From IMG/VR virus record IMGVR_UViG_3300031957_002655, positions 1 to 28,701 of that record: a stretch of 28,701 bases of DNA; one strand, 5' to 3'. This stretch comes from a virus. The notes under the pieces were generated by a model. That model worked only from the letters and a program-made list of their open reading frames with translations, did not search any database and was not told the origin of the DNA. Both the position numbers and the translations under genes were made by a program. This document shows positions 6,000 through 12,977 of the stretch, piece after piece. Each line of letters begins with the position of its first letter. Position 1 is the stretch's first letter.

Positions 6000-6446
6000 A
6001 TGCAAAATAACCAAAAAATTGAAAGTATTTTTGACTTTGAAATGACTGACTTCGAGACAGTGCCACAGGGCCAATATATAGGAATTTTCAAAGATGTCCA
6101 GAAAACTCACCATGATCAATGGGGAGATGGTGTTATGTTCATTTTTGAAATCGCTCAGGGTGAGTATAAAGGCCAAACGGTAACGAGGATAGGCAAACCT
6201 AGTGCTACTAAATCTAATGCCACTGGTAAGCTTATAGCAGGCATTTTAGGCCATTTTACACCCGGCCAAAAAGCTGACCTTAGACCTTTTGTAGGTAAGT
6301 TTTACAATATCCTAATGGAGCCTACACAAGGTCAAAAAACTAGAATAGGCCAAGTTTGGCAGTATAAAAGGCAACAGCAGACTATGCCTGTTAGACCTAA
6401 TACAATGGACGATCCATTCACGATTGACGATATACCGTTTAATTAA
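6000..6446 (+). CDS. Putative ssDNA-binding protein (DUF669-like) with SSB-type tail
   Basis: The 148-residue protein starts with a strand-rich domain (FETVPQGQYIGIFKDVQKTH, then GVMFIFEIAQGEYKGQTVTR). This resembles phage DUF669-type OB-fold proteins found in recombination and replication modules. After a Gln-rich stretch (about 120-133) it ends in an acidic tail, DDPFTIDDIPFN. Bacterial SSB proteins end in a very similar DDDIPF tip, which recruits partner proteins to ssDNA. The tip here has one extra residue, Asn, after PF. GAAAGGA lies seven bases before the ATG. The likely role is coating single-stranded DNA and recruiting host SSB partners. It is the last gene of its operon. Confidence 0.7.
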   Translation: MQNNQKIESIFDFEMTDFETVPQGQYIGIFKDVQKTHHDQWGDGVMFIFEIAQGEYKGQTVTRIGKPSATKSNATGKLIAGILGHFTPGQKADLRPFVGKFYNILMEPTQGQKTRIGQVWQYKRQQQTMPVRPNTMDDPFTIDDIPFN

Positions 6447-6460
6447 ATCAAGAGGCTGGG

Positions 6461-6475
6461 GTAAACAGTGTTTAC
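6461..6475. promoter_or_regulatory. 15-bp palindrome between convergent operons
   Basis: GTAAACAGTGTTTAC consists of perfect 7-bp arms around one base. It lies 15 bases after the ssDNA-binding gene. It could form a short hairpin followed by TTT (a weak plus-strand terminator) or bind a dimeric protein. No second copy was noticed in the window. Confidence 0.4.
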
Positions 6476-6485
6476 TTTGAGGCCT

Positions 6486-6528
6486 AAAAAAAGAGGACTG
6501 TGCCGGTGATCAAATAGCTCAGTCCTCT
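6486..6528 (-). terminator. Rho-independent terminator of the late minus-strand operon
   Basis: On the minus strand, GAGAGGACTG (from 6529) pairs with CAGTCCTCT (6500-6492) through a perfect 9-bp stem with a 19-base loop, followed at once by a run of seven T (6492-6486). This is the form of an intrinsic terminator for transcripts arriving from the late genes to the right. The plus strand has no U-run after the stem. Confidence 0.8.
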
Positions 6529-6578
6529 CGCTTAGCAGTCACATGCCCCTAGATATTTTATAGTATAGGATTTTTGAT

Positions 6579-6749
6579 TTATATGAAAAAAAGATAAAAA
6601 AAATGAGCCTCAGTTTTCCTATCCTTGTTTGGTTCAACCTCCGGCTTGTTTCCTGTTTGGCTTTCCTTACAAGTCCCCTGTTCGGTTTTACCCTTACATC
6701 TTTCTCGTAATTCTTTCCCTACTTGTTTCCTGCCTTCGTCCCCAAACAA
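6579..6749 (-). CDS. Doubtful short ORF or gene remnant at operon end
   Basis: Between the last clear late gene (stop at 6792) and the terminator a minus-strand frame is open from 6767 to 6579. It reads like coding sequence, rich in Glu, Lys and Gly, for example LFGDEGRKQVGKELRERCKG. No ATG lies inside it; the only start is TTG at 6749 without a ribosome site. An ATG further upstream (6785) is in frame but is cut off by TGA at 6770-6768 after five codons. It may be a small real gene with a poor start or a decayed gene. An antisense plus-strand frame over 6625-6888 seems less likely. Confidence 0.3.
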   Translation of the reverse strand: MFGDEGRKQVGKELRERCKGKTEQGTCKESQTGNKPEVEPNKDRKTEAHFFYLFFI

Positions 6750-6791
6750 ATCAAGTTCAGTTTCGGCTCAAGAAGGAATATGCATAATTAA

Positions 6792-7082
6792 TTATTTTCT
6801 GTCAATAAGTAGATCCAACTTACCTTCTATTCGGCCCAAACGTTTGTCTAAATCGCTCAATCTTAAATTAATTTCTGTTTTGGATTGATAAAATTCCAAC
6901 TTAAGCTCTGATATTTCTTCACTATTTCTAGTTGCTATTGAATGTAGGGTGGTAAGCCATACCGCACCGCCCATTAAAATCGCCAAGGCTCCCAAGGGCG
7001 CAGTCCAATTATTCAATAAAGCAGTTAAGGTATAGTCGTTTTTAAGCATATTAATCTTCGTATTAATTGGATTGATAAACAT
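6792..7082 (-). CDS. Membrane protein with C-terminal coiled coil (spanin/holin candidate)
   Basis: This 96-residue protein has one transmembrane segment (about residues 28-50, PLGALAILMGGAVWLTTLHS) followed by a long heptad helix (about 55-93, ending RLGRIEGKLDLLIDRK). One N-terminal span with a coiled-coil domain is the plan of inner-membrane spanins and of some small holin-associated proteins. Its place at the very end of the late operon, next to another single-span protein, is where lysis genes often sit. No strong ribosome site precedes either ATG (7082 or codon 12 at 7049). Lysis function is inferred, not shown. Confidence 0.6.
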   Translation of the reverse strand: MFINPINTKINMLKNDYTLTALLNNWTAPLGALAILMGGAVWLTTLHSIATRNSEEISELKLEFYQSKTEINLRLSDLDKRLGRIEGKLDLLIDRK

Positions 7083-7093
7083 GCTATGCTAGT

Positions 7094-7348
7094 TTATCGT
7101 CTTTTCCCTGCTCTATCATCTTGTTCTTTTTCCCACAAAGCTTGATCCGACCAATACTTAGGCGTTTTTTTCTTTGGCGGTGTAGAAAAAATACCTTTTC
7201 CAGGTATCACAATCTTTTTAGGACTAGGTTCTGAAGCTTTGCTAGCTTTCGCCTTTGTTACAACTTTCATTGCGTTAAAAGAATAGGCCAAAGAGGTTAC
7301 ACTAATGACCAAAGTCAAAAGGCTTATAATTATTGCTGCAATAACCAT
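7094..7348 (-). CDS. Small single-span membrane protein with basic tail
   Basis: The 84-residue protein has an N-terminal hydrophobic span (VIAAIIISLLTLVISVTSLA, about residues 2-21) and then a Lys/Pro-rich tail with PSPKKIVIPGKG and PPKKKTPKYW. It overlaps the end of the acetyltransferase gene by 19 bases. It may be a lysis-related or membrane-anchored phage protein. No family was recognised. Confidence 0.55.
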   Translation of the reverse strand: MVIAAIIISLLTLVISVTSLAYSFNAMKVVTKAKASKASEPSPKKIVIPGKGIFSTPPKKKTPKYWSDQALWEKEQDDRAGKRR

Positions 7349-7884
7349 TCATCCCTCAAGATCGATACAAGAGTACAGTTGATATAATTGCCATTGCGAT
7401 AATAATAATTACGCCTAATTCCATCTTTAGTCATTCCTATGTCTAAAAATGTTTTTAAAGCAGGATTGCCATCAAAGGTCTCACCCCAAACACAATTAAG
7501 GTTTAGGTACTTAAAAGCGTGGTCTATTAAGGTCTTTAACGCCCTTTTGCCATAGCCTTTTTTTTGGTGTTCTGGGCCTATATATAAACTAAATTCAGCC
7601 CTAGAATTGACGTTATCAATTGAAGTTAGGCCAGCACAACCAACCAGTGTAGGAAATGCTTTTGTTGTCCCTAACTCCGTTGTTCCTGGATAAATAATCG
7701 AATAAAACTTTTTATCGTGGCAACTATCCACCGAATACCAATAAGCATCATGTTGCGCCTTAGTAATAGGATCGTTTTGTCGGCACCATTTCCAAATGTC
7801 ATAGTCATTACGCCAGTGAAAGAACTGATCACGGTCGCTGTAAGTTGTATGGCCTAGATAAATGCCGTATACATGATCAATCAT
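7330..7884 (-). CDS. GNAT N-acetyltransferase (PseH/RimJ-like)
   Basis: The protein is 184 residues from ATG 7884 (GGAG six bases upstream), and the start overlaps the previous stop as ATGA. It resembles the acetyltransferase_3 branch of GNAT enzymes, which includes RimJ/RimL and the sugar acetyltransferase PseH. YLGHTTYSDRDQFFHWRND is the typical opening, AEFSLYIGPEHQKKGYGKRA carries the acetyl-CoA pyrophosphate loop (QKKGYGK), and CVWGETFDGNPALKTFLDIG follows with the usual N-x-x-x-x-x-F-x-x-x-G pattern. It lies in one transcription unit with dehydratase, aminotransferase and cytidylyltransferase genes. N-acetylation of an amino-sugar nucleotide is therefore the best guess; protein acetylation is the alternative. 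Confidence 0.75.
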   Translation of the reverse strand: MIDHVYGIYLGHTTYSDRDQFFHWRNDYDIWKWCRQNDPITKAQHDAYWYSVDSCHDKKFYSIIYPGTTELGTTKAFPTLVGCAGLTSIDNVNSRAEFSLYIGPEHQKKGYGKRALKTLIDHAFKYLNLNCVWGETFDGNPALKTFLDIGMTKDGIRRNYYYRNGNYINCTLVSILRDEWLLQQ

Positions 7885-8099
7885 TTCTGACTCCAATCTG
7901 TTTTATGCTGATAAAGCATAACCTTTTCTATAAATTCAACCAATTCCAGTTCCGTTTTTGGATATGCACCAAAGGTTTCCTTTATTAGGCTTTGATATTC
8001 GTTAACTGCCCCTTGGGCCTTCGTCTGTTTTGATTTAATTATGTTTTTCAGATCTTGAATTGATTCTACTTCTAGTTTTTTTGTTTCGATTCCACTCAT
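7881..8099 (-). CDS. Small helical protein of unknown function
   Basis: This 72-residue protein is mostly helical (TKKLEVESIQDLKNIIKSKQ, then a Tyr/Glu-rich part). GAGG precedes the ATG at 8099 by eight bases. Its first 65 bases overlap the end of the gene at 8035-8241 in another frame, and its stop overlaps the acetyltransferase start. The ribosome site and the coupling favour a real gene. Function is unknown. Confidence 0.5.
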   Translation of the reverse strand: MSGIETKKLEVESIQDLKNIIKSKQTKAQGAVNEYQSLIKETFGAYPKTELELVEFIEKVMLYQHKTDWSQK

Positions 8100-8241
8100 G
8101 ATTTAAATCCTCATAGTCCTTTATCATATCTTTAATTGCGCGTTTCATCTTATATTTAAGGCTCTGACTTCTAATTGAATTATATAAATCGTTAAGACAA
8201 TTGGTAATATCATAGATTGTTGTTCTAGTTTGTAATCTCAT
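8035..8241 (-). CDS. Small basic helical protein of unknown function
   Basis: This 68-residue, Arg/Lys/Asn-rich protein opens MRLQTRTTIYDITNCLNDLY. Its ATG overlaps the aminotransferase stop as ATGA, so it would be translated by coupling. The 3' part overlaps the next gene by 65 bases, long for this compact genome, so one of the two ends may be imperfect. No motif was recognised. Confidence 0.45.
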   Translation of the reverse strand: MRLQTRTTIYDITNCLNDLYNSIRSQSLKYKMKRAIKDMIKDYEDLNHEWNRNKKTRSRINSRSEKHN

Positions 8242-9437
8242 TTTCTAGCTTTCATTGAAAATGGGGACCTCGGTAATTCTCCTAAAAGTTTTGGCTTCGT
8301 TTTACTCATCTTTAAAATTATGTCTTTGCATGATTCAAGCGTGTTTTCTAATAAAGGTATGTGACTGTGACTTATAAACCAGGATTTACCAAACAAAATC
8401 CCAGCTAAACAAGCTTCTTGAAAAAACAAGGCAATGTTTTCTTCATTACCCTTAAATACCCCTCTAGTTGGGTATCCTTCTATGTGAAAGCTTAGTTCTT
8501 TTGAGGCCTCGTTAAATCCCTTCAGAAACTTTTCCCCAGCTTCCCAAAGTCTATCAATATGAAATTCTGGTTTAGTTCTTATAGTGTCTATGACTGCGTT
8601 ACATGCCGCTAGTGCGGTTATTTCACCGGCATAGGTTGAAGAAACAAAATAGTCATTGTCTAGTATCTCTTTAGGCCCACCAACTGCGGCTAAGGGGTAG
8701 CCGTTACCGCACGCTTTACCAATAGTTATTAAATCTGGGATCACGTTATAGTGCTTAGACACAGATAGAGACTTATATCTAAAGCCTGTAATGATCTCGT
8801 CAAAGATAAGAAGAATGCCATTTTCATCACAAATCCGACGAAGTCGGTTTAAATAATCAATTCTCTCTTTTGACGCATCAATGGCTATGGGTTCTGTAAT
8901 AATAGCCGCAACACTTAGAGGGTACTTTGTTAAATACTCCAAAGTTAAGGGCTTAATATATTCATGAGGTGGAACACCTTTGGCCGGTGGAGTAAGGCTA
9001 GTAAAAATATCTGCCCATCCATGGTAATATTCAGATAATATCACATTTCTTTCAGTATAGGCCCTAGCCATTCTTAAAGAAGCTAATGTTGCTTCTGTTC
9101 CCGTCTTTAAAAACTTCCACCTTTGGGTCCAAGAAAAACATTGCTTTAACTTTTCGGCAACTTCGACTTCGAGAATATGAGGCAAGCTAGGGCTTTTGCC
9201 TTGATGCCGATATTTCTCAACTTCTGACTCTATTAATGGATGTCCATAACCTAGAAGATTAGTGCCTAAACCGCCAGCAAAGTCTACGTATTTTTTATTT
9301 TCTGTATCAATGAGGTAAGGACCGGTTGAGGCCTTGATATGGGTTGGGTAGACTCCCTTAACGTGGGAATTCCAATGCTTTGAATTTGTAGTCGTTCCTT
9401 GCCCAATCGCATTCTCGGCCCTATTCTTATAACTCAT
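8238..9437 (-). CDS. Class III PLP aminotransferase (GSA-aminotransferase-like)
   Basis: The protein is about 399 residues from ATG 9437 (AGGA seven bases upstream; an ATG two codons earlier is too close to that site). It belongs to the class III, fold-type I PLP enzymes and is closest in pattern to glutamate-1-semialdehyde aminomutase. GTEATLASLRMARAYT binds cofactor phosphate, SEYYHGWAD stacks on the ring, and LLIFDEIITGFR carries the PLP-binding Asp near residue 213. TIGKACGNGYPLAAVGG holds the Schiff-base Lys near residue 241. Lying between a cytidylyltransferase and small genes in a sugar cassette, it probably transaminates a sugar or a sugar-like keto substrate rather than making tetrapyrroles. 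The exact substrate is unknown. Confidence 0.85.
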   Translation of the reverse strand: MSYKNRAENAIGQGTTTNSKHWNSHVKGVYPTHIKASTGPYLIDTENKKYVDFAGGLGTNLLGYGHPLIESEVEKYRHQGKSPSLPHILEVEVAEKLKQCFSWTQRWKFLKTGTEATLASLRMARAYTERNVILSEYYHGWADIFTSLTPPAKGVPPHEYIKPLTLEYLTKYPLSVAAIITEPIAIDASKERIDYLNRLRRICDENGILLIFDEIITGFRYKSLSVSKHYNVIPDLITIGKACGNGYPLAAVGGPKEILDNDYFVSSTYAGEITALAACNAVIDTIRTKPEFHIDRLWEAGEKFLKGFNEASKELSFHIEGYPTRGVFKGNEENIALFFQEACLAGILFGKSWFISHSHIPLLENTLESCKDIILKMSKTKPKLLGELPRSPFSMKARK

Positions 9438-9446
9438 AATCATATC

Positions 9447-10148
9447 CTAAACATAAAATACATTTTCCTGACCAACGTCCATTTCGGCCAAGCTCTTTTT
9501 TTTAAAAAAGTTACTTATTTTTGATTCAGCTTCGTCTAGTTCTGCCTGGGTATCGACTGATAACTTTATATCAGACATATCTAGGCGATTGAGGAAATGA
9601 CCCCTTTTTAAATGCGTAGGCTTTACCTCCCTTAACCGCACTGTTACATGTTCCTTTTCGGCCTCAGTCTTAGCCGTGCGGTTTAACCAGTTCAGAGCTT
9701 TTATACTCATTACTTCAATATCACGCCCGTCTAACTCTGTTCTTATTTTAGGGTCTACGTTTGATAAGTAATCAATATGGTTATTAACAGCTTTAAATAT
9801 ATGGTTGGTTATCATAAACCCAGTTAAAAAGGGACAATCGCCCGTTATTCGACAAATATAATCGGCCCTAAACTTAATTGCGCCATCAACATACCTTGAA
9901 AGAACATCAAATTCGTCCCCCTCAATAATGGGAATTTGGTTATAAGCCTTTTTGATTTCATCATCGTATGGGCAAAGAATAGCAACATAAACTTCTAAAT
10001 CACTTCGTCTACGTATAAAATTAGCAGAATCCAAACAAGCATTTAAAACCCATGTCAAAACTGGCTTATTATATAGTTTTGTTAGGGCCTTACCTGGCAA
10101 TCTTTGGCTAGTAGATCTAGCTTGAATACCTATTAAAACCCTAGTCAT
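9447..10148 (-). CDS. SpsF-like cytidylyltransferase (CMP-sugar synthase family)
   Basis: This 233-residue protein opens MTRVLIGIQARSTSQRLPGK, the nucleotide-binding signature of the SpsF/NeuA/KdsB cytidylyltransferases (QAR-x-x-S-x-R-LPGK). The metal-site motif RITGDCPFL follows at about residues 99-107. Such enzymes activate acidic or amino sugars with CTP. Length is normal for the SpsF branch. The gene overlaps the upstream oxidoreductase by eight bases and is followed by the aminotransferase. The stop is TAG. It would produce the activated donor for a glycosyltransferase; the sugar is not known. Confidence 0.85.
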   Translation of the reverse strand: MTRVLIGIQARSTSQRLPGKALTKLYNKPVLTWVLNACLDSANFIRRRSDLEVYVAILCPYDDEIKKAYNQIPIIEGDEFDVLSRYVDGAIKFRADYICRITGDCPFLTGFMITNHIFKAVNNHIDYLSNVDPKIRTELDGRDIEVMSIKALNWLNRTAKTEAEKEHVTVRLREVKPTHLKRGHFLNRLDMSDIKLSVDTQAELDEAESKISNFFKKKSLAEMDVGQENVFYV

Positions 10149-10815
10149 TAGTCCTTCCTAATATGGATATAACTTCCGTGCTCATATTCAATTGCTTCTG
10201 TTTCTTCTTATTTGCCTCAATCATTTCTACAACTTTGTCATGGGCGCTGTTTATGTATTCCATGTTTCCGGTTGGGTTCTGTACCCAGTCTTGAATCATG
10301 TCAACGTAGGCTTGTTCCATGTCTGCAAGCCCCAGTTCATGCCCGTTTATGGTGCATTGCCACCTAGCACTATCGGCCTTAATTTCACATTCACCCTTAG
10401 CCAAACCAATGATATTAATACAGTCCCACAAAAGGCCGTCGTTACCAGTCTTATAAAAGTTATATGAGGTTTTGCCCACAGTATCGGGCTTTGCTAGGTA
10501 TTTGTATTGGTTCACCATTCTTACGTTAGTTGGGTGTTGCCAATTCACGCTACATTTCGCAATAGGCTTTTCACATAAAATAGGAATCCCGTTAACGTAA
10601 CCATCAAAGATTTGAACGGCATCAAGGTGGGTCACAGTAGGGGTTGCAATAATTACCCCGTCTATTCCGTTATCTTTAACAAACGTTGCTTGTTGACTAA
10701 AAGAATGGTCGTTGTCCATTCCAAAAACTTCTAGGCCTAATTCTTTTTTACAAATTAGGGCGTACCTAGTCCCCATGTTTCCACTGAGACCAGAGATAAA
10801 AATCTTTTTTAACAT
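10141..10815 (-). CDS. Short Gfo/Idh/MocA-type NAD(P) oxidoreductase
   Basis: The N-terminal Rossmann fold is clear: IFISGLSGNMGTRYALICKK as the dinucleotide loop, DGVIIATPTVTHLDAV, and ILCEKPIAK with the family's catalytic EKP motif (about residues 81-85). At 224 residues it is much shorter than usual members (about 330-380), so the C-terminal substrate sheet is reduced to a small domain (about 95-224). It may be a compact phage version acting on a nucleotide sugar. It overlaps the cytidylyltransferase start and follows the dehydratase by two bases. The TAG stop is intact, and no frameshift is needed to explain the length. Confidence 0.75.
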   Translation of the reverse strand: MLKKIFISGLSGNMGTRYALICKKELGLEVFGMDNDHSFSQQATFVKDNGIDGVIIATPTVTHLDAVQIFDGYVNGIPILCEKPIAKCSVNWQHPTNVRMVNQYKYLAKPDTVGKTSYNFYKTGNDGLLWDCINIIGLAKGECEIKADSARWQCTINGHELGLADMEQAYVDMIQDWVQNPTGNMEYINSAHDKVVEMIEANKKKQKQLNMSTEVISILGRTND

Positions 10816-10817
10816 GC

Positions 10818-11684
10818 TTACCCCACTATCGGTTCAACCAGGTGCTTTAACTCTTCCAGGCTTAAACGTGGTGAATTGTCGGACCTAATACACTGTTGAT
10901 GGTCTGAGTGAAGGCATTCATGAAGCTTTTCACCTGGTCTAATACCTACAACCTCAACATCAAACTTTTTAATGCCCAAAACGTCGGCTATAGCTGTTGC
11001 CATGTCGAGGACTGGGGCCGCTTTCATGTCGGGGTAATTGACCCTTGTATTGTCACCTTTGAAGGTAAGCATGTAGTTAACAGCGTCTTCGATTCTCATC
11101 CAAAATCGAGTCATACGCCTATCAGTTATATAAACCTTGTTCTTTTCCTTTAAGGTCTTAGCAAAGAGATTAACAGCCGACCCCCTAGAGCCTACAATGT
11201 TACCCCAACGAAAGACGTTAAACTGTGTTGAGAAAGGTCCGTTTTGATTGAGGTGTAACAAATACCTTTCAGATATTGCCTTGGTCATTCCATAGACATT
11301 GATAGGTAAAACAGCTTTGTCCGTTGAAGTAAAATAAAATTCCCTAACACCGTGTTTAATTGCAGCCTGTGCCGAATTAATAGTTCCAACAATGTTAGTC
11401 GCATAAGCCTCTTCGGGGTTTTCTTCTAAAACATCAACATGCTTTAGTGCTGCAACATGAAAAACGGTCTTAATCCCTTCCATAGCCTTGTTTAAGCTTT
11501 CAGGGCTACGAATATCACCGAGTACAGTTTTAAGACCTGGGTATTTATGCCTTAGTTCATGTTGTTTAAGCTCGTCCCGACTAAAAACCACGCAATCACT
11601 CACGTCCAATTGATCTAAAAGGGCTTTGCCTAGGGTTCCAGTGCCACCAATTAATAAAACGGATCTTGTCAAAACCCCCTCCAT
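10818..11684 (-). CDS. PseB-like UDP-GlcNAc 4,6-dehydratase (short SDR)
   Basis: The 288-residue protein is an extended short-chain dehydrogenase of the PseB/FlaA1/CapD group, which makes the 4-keto-6-deoxy intermediate for pseudaminic acid and related amino sugars. The Rossmann loop is LIGGTGTLGKALL (about 11-23), VFHVAALKHVDVLEENPEEA follows, and FTSTDKAVLPINVYGMTK carries the Asp-Lys and Tyr-x-x-x-Lys catalytic residues (about D122, K123, Y131, K135). VVGIRPGEKLHE near the C-terminus is the PseB signature. The start overlaps a small membrane protein gene by 16 bases. It heads the sugar cassette. No pseudaminate synthase (PseI) gene is in the window, so the pathway here is partial. Confidence 0.85.
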   Translation of the reverse strand: MEGVLTRSVLLIGGTGTLGKALLDQLDVSDCVVFSRDELKQHELRHKYPGLKTVLGDIRSPESLNKAMEGIKTVFHVAALKHVDVLEENPEEAYATNIVGTINSAQAAIKHGVREFYFTSTDKAVLPINVYGMTKAISERYLLHLNQNGPFSTQFNVFRWGNIVGSRGSAVNLFAKTLKEKNKVYITDRRMTRFWMRIEDAVNYMLTFKGDNTRVNYPDMKAAPVLDMATAIADVLGIKKFDVEVVGIRPGEKLHECLHSDHQQCIRSDNSPRLSLEELKHLVEPIVG

Positions 11685-11878
11685 TGTATGATTGAATCTC
11701 TTTCCACAACCTCAATCTTAACCACACTAGGCCCTGATAATATTTCGGCTAATACCTCTTGTGCGGTTGCATCAGGCTTTTTCTGCTTGGATTTTTTGTG
11801 AAGTCTAAAGACTAGATAGGCTAGGGCTAAGTTCGTTAAAAAGCTTAGGCCCATGGCCAGAGTTGTAAAACTAATCAT
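11669..11878 (-). CDS. Small single-span membrane protein
   Basis: The 69-residue protein begins with a hydrophobic span (FTTLAMGLSFLTNLALAYLV, about residues 4-23). A very basic stretch (RLHKKSKQKK) and an amphipathic tail follow. The order fits a membrane protein with a cytoplasmic basic domain. It sits between the fibre gene and the PseB-like gene. It could be a holin-type protein or a membrane anchor for the sugar enzymes. No family was recognised. Confidence 0.55.
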   Translation of the reverse strand: MISFTTLAMGLSFLTNLALAYLVFRLHKKSKQKKPDATAQEVLAEILSGPSVVKIEVVERDSIIQWRGF

Positions 11879-11897
11879 ATAAAATCAAACCTATATT

Positions 11898-12977
11898 TTA
11901 AGTGTAACGACTCCAAGATATGGTAAAGCCTCTTGCACTCATATCTGTTGTGTTTGTATTTACTGGTGCAAAATCTTCTGTGATATGATCCATTCTAACT
12001 TGACCAGCTGACGTAATAATTACCATACTCATTCGATAAGTTGCAGAGGTTCTTAATCTTAATATAGCGGATACATCTGATCTTGGCCTCATCCCAGCAG
12101 GAATCAAAGCAGAGGAAATATGATTATTATCAGAATTTGCTAAGGCAAAATCACTATCCACTGACATACTGACCGTATTTCCTGATTTAGACAATCGCAT
12201 GGTTCCAGCACTAAAATCATTGTCTAAAGTTGTTGTATAATTATCTTCAATTGGGTTGATACTAAACCATTCAGTGCCATTACACATAATCGTAGCTTTA
12301 CCAAATTCACCATAAAGAATTTGTGTCGTATCACCATCAATAGTCTCAGAACCTTCACCATCAATGGTTAAAGATCCTGATGCACTATCAGCTTTGATTA
12401 TAGTTAACACGCGGCCTGTGTTATCAGCGGCCGTTGGTAAAGTCACAGTTCGAGCTGTGGTCGAAGTAGTCATTAATATAACACTGATTTCGTCTGTGTC
12501 AGTTACAGTATAATCCCCTGATTTAGCCGAAGAATAGAGTCCAAACTGTTTTATAGCCGCACCAGCCAAACCGAAGCCGGTAAACCCGCCTATGTTAAGA
12601 TCTGCACCATCGGCCGTGGACTTTACAAACTCAGTCGTTCCACCATCGAAGTAAATGGCCCCACCGTCGGTGGTGGTATTGTCCAAGGCTAAGGACTGCC
12701 AAGTCTGAGTTGCATCACCCAAGGTATTACTTGCCGCAGTCTTAGGGTCTAGGTCTGAGGCAATTCTACCAGTGACCGTGATATCGTCACTTGTGGCATT
12801 ACCCAAATTTACCGCACCATTTAAGGAAACAGTACCCGCACAAGTTAAGGCGCTAATACTAAAGTCTTTAGTTCCGTCTGAGGTGCCATCTATGATGTCC
12901 TGAAAGTTGGTATTAACTTCCGTGGCGTCGGCTGTAGTACCGTTTGAAAATGAGTATGTAACACTAATATTAGCCAT
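11898..12977 (-). CDS. Tail fibre / receptor-binding-type protein
   Basis: This 359-residue protein is rich in Ser, Thr, Gly and Asp. The N-terminus MANISVTYSFSNGTTADATE and the NFQDIIDGTSDGTKDFS segment are typical of the virion-attachment end of phage fibres. Degenerate repeats follow: LNGAVNLGNATSDDITVTGR, then SLALDNTTTDGGAIYFDGGT, as seen in beta-helical or triple-stranded fibre shafts. The C-terminal third (RMTSATYR-like and ARGFTISWSRYT at the end) looks like a compact receptor-binding tip. It follows the putative ejection-protein genes and precedes the sugar cassette. The high Ser/Thr content makes it one possible glycosylation target. Confidence 0.75.
   Translation of the reverse strand: MANISVTYSFSNGTTADATEVNTNFQDIIDGTSDGTKDFSISALTCAGTVSLNGAVNLGNATSDDITVTGRIASDLDPKTAASNTLGDATQTWQSLALDNTTTDGGAIYFDGGTTEFVKSTADGADLNIGGFTGFGLAGAAIKQFGLYSSAKSGDYTVTDTDEISVILMTTSTTARTVTLPTAADNTGRVLTIIKADSASGSLTIDGEGSETIDGDTTQILYGEFGKATIMCNGTEWFSINPIEDNYTTTLDNDFSAGTMRLSKSGNTVSMSVDSDFALANSDNNHISSALIPAGMRPRSDVSAILRLRTSATYRMSMVIITSAGQVRMDHITEDFAPVNTNTTDMSARGFTISWSRYT

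Noticed and set aside
6625-6888. 87-codon plus-strand open frame between the convergent operons
   Set aside because: It runs antisense into the membrane protein gene at 6792-7082, has no ribosome site, and the opposite strand is the transcribed one up to the terminator.
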